From Rusavskia elegans (taxonomy: Eukaryota; Ascomycota; Lecanoromycetes; Teloschistales; Teloschistaceae), in the NCBI GenBank assembly GCA_011316305.1, contig SAUG01000147.1, forward strand, positions 48,864 through 112,863: 64,000 bases of DNA, written 5' to 3'. The notes beneath the pieces were generated by a model, which was not told the origin of the DNA, made no database searches, and saw only the letters and a program-made list of their open reading frames with translations. The position numbers were made by a program, and so were the translations under genes. Below, piece by piece: positions 50,501 to 61,338 of this stretch. Position 1 is the stretch's first letter. Each line of letters starts with the position of its first letter.

Positions 50501-51879
50501 AAAAAATAAAAATAGAATGGTGTATTAATATTTTTTAAAAGTTAAACTATATTTTAAAAACGTTAGTACTTTAAAAATAATAATATAATATTTTTCGGGA
50601 ATAATTTTACTATATAATACTAGAATTTCGTCGACGATAAAATTATTAAAAGCGTTTTTTAACTTTTCGGAACTATTTTTCGAGATTATAAAAACGACTA
50701 GAAATTACTAGTATATCGTTCTAAAAATTTTAAAGAGCTAATTATATAATTCGAAATTTTTATTTTCGTATTTAATATATCTAAATAGTTTTTTAAATTT
50801 AATATTAACGAAAAGATTTATATTATACTTTATTTGAATTTTTTATAATTAAAAGCGTTATTTATATAATTTTTATAAAGTTTTATAAAAATTTACTCGT
50901 AATACTTTTAAGTAAAATTACCTTTATAATAATCCGCGTATAGCTTTTCGACGAAATTTTTATCGATAATTTTCGCGTTAACTTAATACGTACGTTATAA
51001 AAGAAATTACAAACGTTATTAAAAATTCGAATTAAAAAAAGGCTTTTAATATTTTTATAGCTAGTCGTTTTAATATCTTTAACGCGGTTAACTATTCGAA
51101 AAAAAGCGTTACTAGTAGTTATTTCTAAATAAATTCGGCTAGCTATTGATAATTATTTATTTCGATAGAAACGATAAAAATTATAACGTTACTAATACGT
51201 TAATAAATCGATTCTAATATAATTAAATATTTTTAAATTTATAATATTAATCAAAATAAACATTCGCTTTATAATTAGCCGGAATATTTTTAAAAATATA
51301 ATTAATAGTTAAAGCTTTAATAAATTTACCTTTAAAGTTAATTTCGATTATCCGTAAAAGTATTATTTTAATAATTTTCGAAAAGTTTATTTAAATTATT
51401 CTAGCTATTTCGATAAAGTATTTTTATTTTAATCGACTACTATTAATATTTACGACGGTTTATAAATATAAAATAATTATCTAATAATATTATCTTTTCC
51501 GATATAAAAATATCGTATTAAAATTTAATATCGATATCGTTATAAATAATAAAGAATAAAATATAAATATTTTTAAAATTTATAATTTTAGCTTTTCGAA
51601 AAATTATTTAAATATATTTTTTTAATTTTCGTTAACGCGTTATATTTTATAAAATATATCGCTTTTTATTTATAATATTTATATCGTTTATTAAATTCGG
51701 GCTAAAATATTCGATAAATTTTTTTTTCTATACGAAAAAAGAATATAATAAAAGTTTTTTATTATTAGAAATAAATTCGAATATATATTATTATAGAAAT
51801 TATTTTTATAAATAGATTTAAAAGTTTTTAATAAAACTTTTATTAGATCGTACTATATTTTTAATTTAATCGATAAAAA

Positions 51880-52275
51880 TAGACTGGCCGTTTCGGGTCG
51901 GATTCCCGTCGAACCGTCGGGTACCCGACCCGATTTTAGTAACCCGACCCGGACCCGACTTGATTATTTAATATATTTAATATATTATTATTTTAATTTT
52001 TTAATAAAGGTAATATATCGAGGTAATATATTTAGTTTTACTACGGACTCTCTAGCTAGCTTGGTTAATTAATTAGAATTTTTTTAGTAAATTCGTATAA
52101 AAGTTATACTAGCTTTATACTTTTATACTAAGGCTTGGCATTTTTTTAGGTCGGGTCGGGTTAGCTAACCCGGATTTAAAACCCGGCCGGGTCGGATTAT
52201 ATTTTCGTCTAACCCGATTCGGGTCGGGTCGAATTAGCTAACCCGGGTTCGAAATCCGACCCGACGGCCAGTCTA
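51880..52275. mobile_element. hAT-type MITE, 396 bp, copy 2
   Basis: TAGACTGGCC..GGCCAGTCTA with perfect 8-bp TSD GATAAAAA (51872-51879 and 52276-52283). It has the same length and orientation as 11074-11469. It keeps more GC (CCGTCGAACC, ACCCGACCCGG) than copy 1, hence is less mutated. Confidence 0.93.
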
Positions 52276-52563
52276 GATAAAAATATAAATATTATAAAAA
52301 AAAATATCTTTATTTATATAAATTATATACTCGTCGATATTTATCGATTTATAATTATAAAACGAGTCGAAATATTCGATATCGTTAGCGATAAATTATT
52401 AAATTTTTTTTATAATATTTTCTTTCTTATCGAATTATATTCTATCGATAATTTTTATTATAAACGATATTTAGGCGGTTAAATTCGTAATATCTAAAAT
52501 TATCGACGATAATATTAGTCGGATTTCTTTTTTAGTATATTTAATATAATTTTAGTAAATAGC

Positions 52564-52723
52564 TAGACTGGCCGCGAAAACTCGCCAAGCGGGTCGTCAC
52601 CCGCGATAAACGTAGCTAATACGGTAAAATTACTAGTTTAGGATAAAACTTCGTCTAATCGGGTTAGAAAATCGGATCGGATTATAGATTTTAGTTTATA
52701 ATCCGATTCGAATGGCCAGTCTA
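52564..52723. mobile_element. hAT-type MITE, 160 bp, related short form
   Basis: The same termini TAGACTGGCC..GGCCAGTCTA with perfect 8-bp TSD TAAATAGC (52556-52563 and 52724-52731), but a different and shorter interior. It was probably mobilised by the same hAT transposase, which is not in this window. Confidence 0.92.
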
Positions 52724-53237
52724 TAAATAGCGGATTCGCGTATTAAAAATATTATATTTATAAACGAAATAAAAAATTTTTAAAACGTTATTATTATTAT
52801 TTTAAACTATTTAACTAGAAAAGGCGAAAAAACTAGACTTTATAATCTAGATATCTTTCCTTTATTTTTTTTAAAATAAAATTTCTAGAAAATTAGAATA
52901 GTATTTAGTTATAATACTAACGATATACTAAAAATTTTCGATAATAAATATTTACGTATTTACGTTAATCGTTTTAAAATATTCGATAAACTAAAAAGTA
53001 AATATACTTTATTATTTTTTAAACTCGAGTAATTTATTTAAAGCTATTCGAACTAGTAAAAATAAAGATAGTAAATATTTCGGGTAGTATTTAATTGTTT
53101 AAATTTTAATAATATTTTAACTAGTATTAATATCGTCGATAATAATAGATTAGTTATTTATATATTTACTATAGTATATATAAACGCTATATAAAAATTA
53201 TATAGTATTTATAAAATGCATTTTTATTACTACTAAA

Positions 53238-53509
53238 TATTATAGATCGAATATATTATAAAATTAATTAATTTATTTCCTAACTAATTAGTAATTACTA
53301 GCCGTTATTTTTTTATATACCGGAAAGTATACAAGCGCTAACTACGTTAAATAGACGTTAAATTTAAATAGATTTAGCGTATTATTTTATTAAGTAATTC
53401 TAACGTTAATTAGCTAGTATTTTTTAATAATTTAATTGGATTATCTAATCTATCCGGTATTTAATTAAATCCAACGTAAATCTATACCAAATCTATATCG
53501 TTTACAATA
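53238..53509 (-). repeat. Gypsy E 5' LTR
   Basis: 272 bp partner of 44711-44975, followed by the TSD AATTT at 53510-53514. Confidence 0.85.
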
Positions 53510-53544
53510 AATTTTCGATAAATATTAGTTTATTTATAGAGATT

Positions 53545-53660
53545 TGCTAAGCCGCTAGAACGCGGAATATATTTTACCCGCCGCTATATCTAATACGTTA
53601 TAATATCGTCAGATCTATTTCTATAAGCAAATATCCGAATATTTATATATCGATAGATTT
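53545..53660 (-). repeat. Copia F LTR (5' in element sense)
   Basis: About 115 bp partner of 29861-29975. Similarity ends near TTATATATCGATAG, where the third pseudogene copy begins. Confidence 0.75.
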
Positions 53661-54070
53661 TAACAATTTTAACGGGCTTATAGGTCAAACTTTAATACAA
53701 TGTATCCGTTTTTATATATAATACGACGTAAATATTAACGCCTTTAATTGTATTATAGTAACGCTAAGCAATGATGGAGTCTGCTACCTAAAGCAGAACA
53801 ACGACGGCTACGCCGCCTCTGCCCAAAGCAACACGAAGAGCACCGCAGCACCGGGTTTCGCATCAGCTATATTAATCCTCCAAGGTTATGGAAAAATGGC
53901 GTTCGTGGCTCCCGCCGCATACCAATAATGGTATATATATTTTCGTGAATCTTGGGGCGGTCATTGGTGGATCAATTGGGGCGTTCCTTCCTGCTGAACA
54001 GGTTGAAAGACTGCGGCTATCTCTGCCTTACATCTATTTTACTAAAGGATACTGCGCGGGTTTTATATAA
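53655..54070 (+). pseudogene. Unrecognised membrane-protein-like gene, copy 3 (C-terminal part)
   Basis: The plus frame from about 53655 (DFNNFNGLIGQTLIQCIR, FNCIIVTLSNDGVCYLKQ) has few stops to 53920. A shift of frame then leads into 53888-54070, which ends GAVIGGSIGAFLPAEQVERL and YFTKGYCAGFI before TAA at 54068-54070. The hydrophobic Gly/Ala segment looks like a membrane helix. The frame change suggests a lost intron boundary or a small deletion. It is much less RIP-affected than copy 1. The family is unknown. Confidence 0.5.
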
Positions 54071-54840
54071 CTTTGAATTGTAGTGTGTATAGTAAACAGA
54101 TGAATGGATTCTAAACCTAGCTAGTACGCCAACGAGAGCCTGACAGCGTACGACTAAGGCGATTATCTGAATACTCTCTGCGAGCCTTGATCGGGAAACA
54201 TTGACGCAGAGCTCTATAGAAAGTCAGCGAGTGATCGTGATAAATGCCACCAATAAGAAAAGAATGCGCCGCCTAATACCCAATGCACGAGCGAGGTGTA
54301 AGGCACGCTCGACAGGTATGAGGACTTTAGGCTGATTGATCCCTTATCTGGATCGCCATCATATGTTTTGATCAATGATATACGGCATTGTTTGCAGCTC
54401 TTGAATGTGTCGGTAATGAGGCGGTTGTTAAGTTGAGGGATGCACTTCGATGGAGCAATCACTGCGTTTAATGACATTACTTACTCTGCGCGATGGCGCG
54501 ACATCTTTTCACCGGCGCTGGCTGAGCGCTGATTAAGCTAATTAAGCATCGTACCGGGACTTGGCATCGTGGCCCCTGGCTGGCTTGCCCATGCGCCGCA
54601 CTTCTCAACACTCCCACTCGGCGCTGGCGAGCAAGGAAGCTATCTAATTCGCACTGCACTGCATCCTACCGTCCACTGCTGCGCAGCTCCCACTAATGAT
54701 AGGGCAAGTCTCCTAGCTCCCACTGGTATCAATACCACGCAAATATCCTGCTTTAGTATAGCTTCCAAATCTCTTGCTTGCGGAAACAGCGTAAAAGCTA
54801 ATATCGATAACGGTAACGTTAAAAGCTATAATATAGTTTA
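54071..54840. other. Normal-GC, duplicated 3' flank and unassigned sequence
   Basis: 54071-54385 matches the flank of copy 1 (28400-28610, 29061-29130). 54480-54830 is the most GC-normal stretch outside the P450 flank. Overlapping open frames on both strands (54214-54477, 54477-54659, 54569-54841) show no recognisable protein and I do not call them. Composition falls abruptly into AT-rich DNA at about 54830. Confidence 0.45.
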
Positions 54841-56930
54841 GATATTTAAATTTAATAAAGTAAAAATACTAAGCGGAAATAGATTATTTAAAGATAAACT
54901 AGCGGAAATAAAATAGAAACGAAATACGAATTTTATATAATTTTAATAACGAGTATCTAATTAGCTAGTAAATTTTAATATTAAAAATACTTAGTTTAAA
55001 CAATTTAAATAATTAGTACTAATTAGTTAATTTTAAACTATATATAAATTTCGTATTATTTATAGCTATTTAGTTAATTAGTACGAATAAAATTCGTATA
55101 ACCTATCGTTATTTATTTAACCGCTATTATTGTTAAATTGTTACTCTAGAAAATAACGATCTAAATAATAACGCTTTAATAAATAACGTTCTAGATAGAG
55201 AATTAGATAATATAATTTACGATTTTATTTATAAAATATAATATACTAGAAATTTCGGGAAATAATAATCTAGAAAACGATCTAGATACGGATTTGAATA
55301 AACTAAATAATATTAATAACCTCGAGAATTATAATAGTTTTTCGAATAAATTTTACTAAAGTAATAAACTTCGTTCGAACGTTTATTTTCTTTTAACGAT
55401 ATTAGTATTAATTCTAATTTAGATACGTTAGATAATCGTTTTTTTTTATATAGATTTCGACTTTAATATTAATCTAAATCTCGTTAACGTTTCGTTTTAT
55501 TTCCTTTTAATAATAGTCTAGGCAATAGTAATTTTAACTACTAAAAATAATTAGAAAATAGTATATATTTAGAACGTTTAAACGAGCTTTATTACTTTAA
55601 TTTTCGTTAAAACTTTAAATTTTCTTTATATCAATCGAACGGTAGTTTTTTTTTTAGTAATAGTCCGCGCCGTATTTTAGGCGATAGAGGTCTAGTCGAT
55701 ATTAATCTAATAAATAATAATTTAAACGGGTTAAATAATTTCGAAACCGAGTATAATAGGGCGTAAATAATCTAGGTTTAGAAAAATTATATAAATTTCA
55801 CCCGACCTTTTAATTTATATTTCGCTAGAGCTTTAGTTTATTACTTTTCAACGATATAGATAATCTAGTCGATCCAGATAACTATAATTTAAAGTAATTC
55901 GTATTTCGTATCAGAATTTAACACGGATTTAATATAAATTTAACAAGCTCGCCATTTCGCCTAGCTAGTAGTTTAGTATACGTATAATATTACGAGTTTT
56001 ACGCTTTATATATTTAGTTTTTTATCTTTTGAAATTTAGTCATTTATATTTCAATAACTAATTTTAAATTAGTTTATAATATAATTTAAAAAATTCTTTT
56101 TTTTACGCTTGTAGTAACGAGATTAAAATTTACCTAAATAAAATTAGAACTCGAACGCTACTTTATAGTTAAAGAATAGAATCTAATACGTAAATTTATA
56201 GATATAATAGCTAGACTTTTTAGTAATCTAGTTTTTTATTTCAATCTTTCGAAATTTAAATAGTAGATTATTAATTTCTAGTAGAACGTTCGGCATTCGA
56301 TCGTACCCGGAATTTTTAAAAATAATAGCTAGGATAATAATACTATCTCTATCGCCGAAACGGTTATAAACCTCGCTAGAATTTTAAATTTAAACTAGTT
56401 TCGATACCTAGTTAAATACTATAGCGTTAATATTATACGATATATTTCGATATTCCGTTAATATAATAATAACGTTTTAGATTTTATATTATATCTATTT
56501 CCTGGTAGGTTATAGTTACAATAGATGTTTAGTTGGTAGAATATCTAGATAAAATGCAACGAATATTAATTATTTATAGTAAAAGAAAAATAAAATAGTT
56601 TAAAACTTTCTAAATAATAAATAGGAATAACTAATGTCACGAAGTAGATTGTATTAGATTCGAGGGATATTAAGTTTACTAGCTAGAAATCGATTAAAAT
56701 ACAAGATATCGCACGAAAAGGAAAAAATTAGAACGTAAAAATTCTAGGGTTTAAGTAATCGCTAAATAAATGTTAATCGCTAGCGTTTATTATATCGTAA
56801 TATAATAAACTAATAAAAAAATAAAGCTAAATAATAAAGAAAATATAATATCTATTAATTTCGTAATACAAGCTCCTTTTTTATTATTTCGAGTTTCGTC
56901 GAGGAGAAAATATATATAGATAGCGGTAAA
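54841..56930 (+). other. RIP-degraded repeat of unknown type with plus-strand coding remnant
   Basis: AT-rich sequence. A plus-strand frame at about 56080-56600 is mostly open between TAA/TAG codons and reads FYFNLSKFK, VRHSIVPGIFKNN, TISIAETVINLARILNLNQF and FIIYLFPGRLQLQ. This looks like a helical gag- or capsid-like protein rather than polymerase, but I cannot name it. Asn-rich repeats (NNDLNNNALINNVLDREL) occur near 55150. It could be the 5' part of an element on the strand opposite to gypsy C. Confidence 0.35.
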
Positions 56931-56932
56931 GC

Positions 56933-57018
56933 AAAAGGTAGATAGCTATATAACATTTTATAAAAGGCGGATAACGATATTATATTAAATAAAAGGCGGG
57001 TAGTTATATTATATATAA
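56933..57018. repeat. Three imperfect 29-bp direct repeats
   Basis: Units start AAAAGGTAGATAG (56933), AAAAGGCGGATAA (56962) and AAAAGGCGGGTAG (56991), exactly 29 bp apart. They lie just beyond the 3' end of gypsy C, perhaps in its LTR or in flanking DNA. Confidence 0.8.
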
Positions 57019-57039
57019 AGTTTTAAATAATTAAATCTA

Positions 57040-57778
57040 TTAGCGAGTAAATCGTTTTAATATAGTATTTTTTTAAAAGGTATTAACTCTATAATTTTAT
57101 ATATAAATTTAAAAATAAATTTAACTACGAATTAAAGTAAACGATTTTAAATATAAAATATATTCGAAAAGTATATAGAATAGACTATATTTACTAATTT
57201 ATAACGCTTTTATATAGTAGTTACTAGATAAATAGTTACGAATTCGAGTGCTAGTTCGAACGTATAAACTATTTATATAGACTATATTTAGCGGCGGAAA
57301 CGTTTTAGAAATTTAGATTTATAGAGATATCGTTAGTAAAAAGTTGCTTTAACGATATAGTAATTAACGAGATTAGCGGTATCGATATTTATTAGATTAT
57401 CGTAAACTAGTTTATTTATAGATATATACTAGATTGTTATTTACTATTTTAATATCGAAAACACGATTTAGCTAGAATTCGAGTTTACTAATAATTTTTA
57501 TAGACGGTAATAAAGAGATAATTTGCCTAGATATAAAATTAGTAGCGACTAGCTTTAAAAGGTTAACGTAAAACTTAGAAGTAATTTTTATAGTACTAGA
57601 GAAATCGAGTTTATACGATAGATTTTAATCGTAAAAGATTTTCTTTACGAAAAAGAAATCTAGATATTTATAGTCTAGTTTATTCGTCAGATATTTAATT
57701 TTAATAAAGCGAGCGTTTAATTAGATATTATTATTAATACTAAATTTAAACGTTACCGCGCGGTTACGATTTACTTTC
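57040..57778 (-). pseudogene. Gypsy C integrase C-terminus and chromodomain-like end
   Basis: The minus strand just below 57778 continues the integrase broken at 61750: FKFSINNNI, RFIKIKYLTNKLDYKYLDFF, LSYKLDFS and FYVNLLKLVATNFIS, the standard gypsy block after the integrase core. A chromodomain-like tail (NLVNYYIVKATFY) follows near 57340. 57062-57270 resembles 34555-34770 in gypsy D. It is RIP-stopped. Confidence 0.75.
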
Positions 57779-58188
57779 TGTAACGTCCCTGTATATCAAA
57801 GGGCGTTACGTTCGAGTCTAGCTATAGCCGTAGACGTAGTCCGAGCTACTAAATAGTAAAGGAGTCCTAGCGTAGGTTATCGTAACTAATTCTATATAGC
57901 CGTAGAGGTATAGTTACGATATTATAAAGTATCTTTACTATAAGGTAATTAAGAAGAGAATAGTAGAGATATATTTAATAATTATATTAATAACTAATAA
58001 GAAAATCTATCTATAGAAGTAATAAGCGATATATATAATAAAAGTAGCTATAAAAGCCGATAGATAGCCGTCTATTAAAAGTTCTATTAAGAGGAGCAGC
58101 TATAGCGGCTATACGCGGCTATAAATAATTAGGCTCGTTTACTTAACTAATCTTTTTAAAAAACCTCTATAGAATCGTAGATATAATA
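57779..58188 (-). repeat. Gypsy B2 3' LTR (410 bp)
   Basis: Little mutated at the left end (TGTAACGTCCCTGTATATCA) and followed by CGGCCCCC, the complement of a polypurine tract. Confidence 0.88.
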
Positions 58189-61100
58189 CGGCCCCCTTTA
58201 TATCGTTTTTCTAAATCTTTTTAAAGTTCTTTAGATATATTTAAGGTATTTTCTTAGTTCCTAAATATTTTTTTTATCGGGAAACCCTTTCTATTTTACT
58301 AGAAATTTATCTGTCTCTTTTTTTTCGTCTAAAATCTTTTTAACTTTATACTCTTCTCGTTTCTAATAGTACTAATCTTTTACTAATAGAATACGTTCCG
58401 GCGCTTTCTTTAGTAAACTAATATAAAATTTAGGAAAGATTCCTTTTATCGGGAGTTTTAGATATACTATTATTCTTTTAATATTTTATATTTTAAAAGC
58501 TCCTACGTATAGTTTATCGAGCTTTCTATCTATTAAATTCTTCGTCGAAAATAATACTTTATCCCCTTTATTAATATTATAATATTTTCTTATCTTATCT
58601 AATTTCTATTTAACTTTTTTCTTTACTATCTAGATTCTTATTTTTACTTTGTCCTAGTTATCTTTTATTTTATTAACGAGGGACTACGCCGCAGAGTTTT
58701 TTATATTTAAATATATTTCTCTCCGAATAATTTTACTATAAAATAATCCGTCAGGCGTTATTTAGATATCTTCGTTATATAATAAATTAATCGCTGTTTA
58801 TACTATTAGGAAAAGTTAAACCTAATTTTCTCTTTCGTCCGAATAATAGATTCTGAAGTAGGTTTCTAGTATCTAATTTATTTTTTCTATTTATCTATTA
58901 GTTTATAGATAGAATAATATTAATATAGCTTTTTCCGTTCCTACTATTTATATTAATTCTTTTATAAAGTTTAAAATAAATAACTTGTTCCTATCTAAAA
59001 TAATCTTTTCTACGATCTCGTTTTTGTAAAATACCGTTTATAATAATAGAAAGGCGAGCTATTCCGCTATTATCTTTATTTTATATAATATAAACCTTAT
59101 ATATTTTAGAAATCTATCTACGATTATTACTATTATATTATATAATATCTATATATATAGATCGATCGATACTAGTAATCCTGTAATTAAGTCTAATATA
59201 ATTTATTAATAGAATATATTTAATATTTACGTTAGCTGGAGTTTTTTTACTAGTTTCTAGCGACTTTTCTTTACTATTATATATTCTAGGTAATTCTTTA
59301 TAAATTCTTTAACCTGTTTCTTAAATACTAGCAGGTTGGTTTTCTTTTAAATTCTTTTTAATATTTTAGTAATTCCTTAATATCTAGCTATCCTAGGATT
59401 ATATACTTATCGAATTATTTTATTTATCTCTTCTAAAGTTTCGGCTTTTTCGAGAATATTTTCTACCTTTTTTAAAAGGGGTCTAGATATCTTTTTAGTA
59501 GCTTCGTAATCTGCTTTTCTATTTAATATATCCGCGATAGTATTATTAGTACCTTTAATATATTTTATTTTAAAGTCGTAGTAGATTATTTCCTCTACCT
59601 ACCTTATTTATTATTAATTAAATTCTTTATTAACTAATAAAAATAAAAGGTTTTTATAGTTAGTATATACTATTACTTTTTAATTTATTCTACTCGTATA
59701 TATTTTCTAATATATAAAGCTTATAATAATTACTAGTATCTTTTTATCTATTATTATATAATTAACCTCTGCCGATATTAACTTCCTAGAATAATATCCG
59801 AGTGGTTTTCCTTTTTAAAAAATATATAATTCTATTACTCGATCCGAAGCGTCTATATAAAAAATAATCTATTTATCGGAATCGAAGATTACTAAAGCTT
59901 TTTCGGACGCGAAACTTTATTTAAATCTTTTAAATACTTCGTTCTAGATACGTATCTATTAAAAGAGTATATTATTCCGAAATAAATCTATAAACGGGAC
60001 CGTTTTTTTCGTATATCCTCCTATTATATTTTAATAGAACCCTGTAAATTCTAAAAAGCTTTAAATATCTTTTTTATTTTTCGGTACTAGCTATTCGCGT
60101 ATTACCTATAATTTATTTACTTCTATAGCGATATTCTCTAGCTTTATAATATATCCGAAAAACGTAGCCTCGTATTTATAGAATTCTAATCTTTTTTTTT
60201 TAATTCTAAAATTATATTCTCGGAATCTTTATAATACTTTATAAATATATTATATATATTCTTTTTTTATTTTAGATAAAATTAATATATTATCTATATA
60301 TACTATAATAAAAATATCGAAATAGTTATATAATACTTTATTAACTATATATTATAAAGTCGCGGGTATATTTATTAATCCGAATAATATAACTAAGTAT
60401 TTAAATAATCCGTATTTTATTTTAAACGCGGTTTTCTATTTATCTCCAGCTTTAATACGTAATAAATTAAATATATCTTTTAGATCGAGTTTTATAAAAA
60501 ATTTAGCTTTTTTTATTCTACTTTTTAAATCTACTAAAAGCGAGAGTAGATATTTATCTTTTTATATTACCGCGTTAAATCTTCTAAAATCGATATAAAG
60601 TCGAAAATTACTATTTTTTTAAAAAATAAATATAAACGATTATTCTATTTTTAATTTAAAATATTATATATATCTTCTTTTAAAATTATAGTTAATAGAT
60701 TATCTTAATATTTTTAACTAATTATTATTTAATATATAAATTAACCTAGCCTTTAGTTTTTCTGGATCTATTATAATAATTTCGTAATCTTTTTAAATAT
60801 AAACCGGTAAGGGTAGTTTTCTTTCCGATTCCTTTAATATATTCTAGAATTTTCTAAAAAGTTATAGAATTTTATCCGTAGCAGCTAATTTCTTTTTAAT
60901 CTACTATTTCTAAGTAAAGGCGTTATATATTTTCTATATCTCGGCCAGCCTTTTAGATATACTAAAAAGATAGCTTCTAATTTTTATCTATATCGTTTTC
61001 TAAACGATCTCTAGATTCTATAATATAAGCTATAGGATATCTAAATATATATCCCTCTATATTTTTATAATATTAAAAATAATTCTTTTTTTATATCTAT

Positions 61101-61338
61101 TATTTTATATCTATATAGATTTAGTCTAATATTTAATTCTAACGAACTCTATCTTATTAATAGTTTCTATAAAGTAAGGTTCCGTTTTTCTAATTAAAGG
61201 AACGTCGAACCTTTTTATATATTCTTCTAATATAATATTCCGAGTAGTTTCTAAATTAATTAAAGCTTCTATAGGTCGTTTTAGTAATATTAGTTAGATA
61301 AAAATCCGATTTTTATCTATCTTCCGGAATCGTTAAAG
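58189..61338 (-). pseudogene. Gypsy B2 pol: protease, RT, RNase H, integrase, chromodomain
   Basis: On the minus strand, protease-like text is near 61300-61050. RT is near 60660-60100: NSNFRLYIDFRRFNAVI, FIKLDLKDIFNLLRIKAGDK then KTAFKIKYGLFKYLVI, and box VYIDN at 60303-60289. RNase H is near 59900-59750 (YIDASDRVIELYI, GYYSRKLISAEVNYIIIDKK). The integrase core is near 59170-58870 (IVIIVDRFLKYIRFILYK). A chromodomain-type end is near 58370-58250 (EEYKVEKILDEKKR). There are few stops in RT compared with families A and D, so B2 is probably a younger copy, but it is still inactive. Confidence 0.87.

Larger units (their letters stand above)
50501..53237 (-). pseudogene. Gypsy E gag region, holds two MITEs
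   Basis: The sense-upstream part of gypsy E, between the 5' LTR and protease. It is stop-ridden with no zinc knuckle found. MITEs at 51880-52275 and 52564-52723 interrupt it, each with its own TSD. Confidence 0.5.
44711..53509 (-). mobile_element. Ty3/gypsy family E, RIP-degraded, with two hAT MITEs and a low-RIP island
   Basis: LTRs 44711-44975 (265 bp) and 53238-53509 (272 bp) share TATTATA.ATCG..CGGAAAGTATAC and are flanked by a perfect 5-bp TSD AATTT (44706-44710 and 53510-53514). The minus-strand pol belongs to the Ascomycota gypsy group recognisable from RT text. It is inserted in copia F, close to its 5' LTR. MITEs at 51880-52275 and 52564-52723 are nested in its gag. Confidence 0.87.
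29861..53660 (-). mobile_element. Ty1/copia family F, RIP-degraded, split by gypsy D and gypsy E
   Basis: Terminal direct repeats of about 115 bp lie at 29861-29975 and 53545-53660 (shared GATTTGCTAA..CGCGGAATATATTTTA). Minus-strand copia domains lie in the remaining segments: gag at 44710-43813, gag end, protease, integrase and RT at 34178-29976. Without gypsy D (34179-43812) and gypsy E with its TSD (44711-53514) the element is about 5.4 kb. The two outer flanks do not rejoin into one continuous gene (see findings). Confidence 0.75.

Noticed and set aside
54214..54841. Three open frames of 60-90 codons in normal-GC DNA
   Set aside because: In GC-normal DNA such lengths occur by chance; frames overlap on both strands and show no domain.
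56933..57018. CRISPR-like periodic repeat
   Set aside because: Three contiguous imperfect units without spacers in a eukaryotic genome: a tandem repeat.
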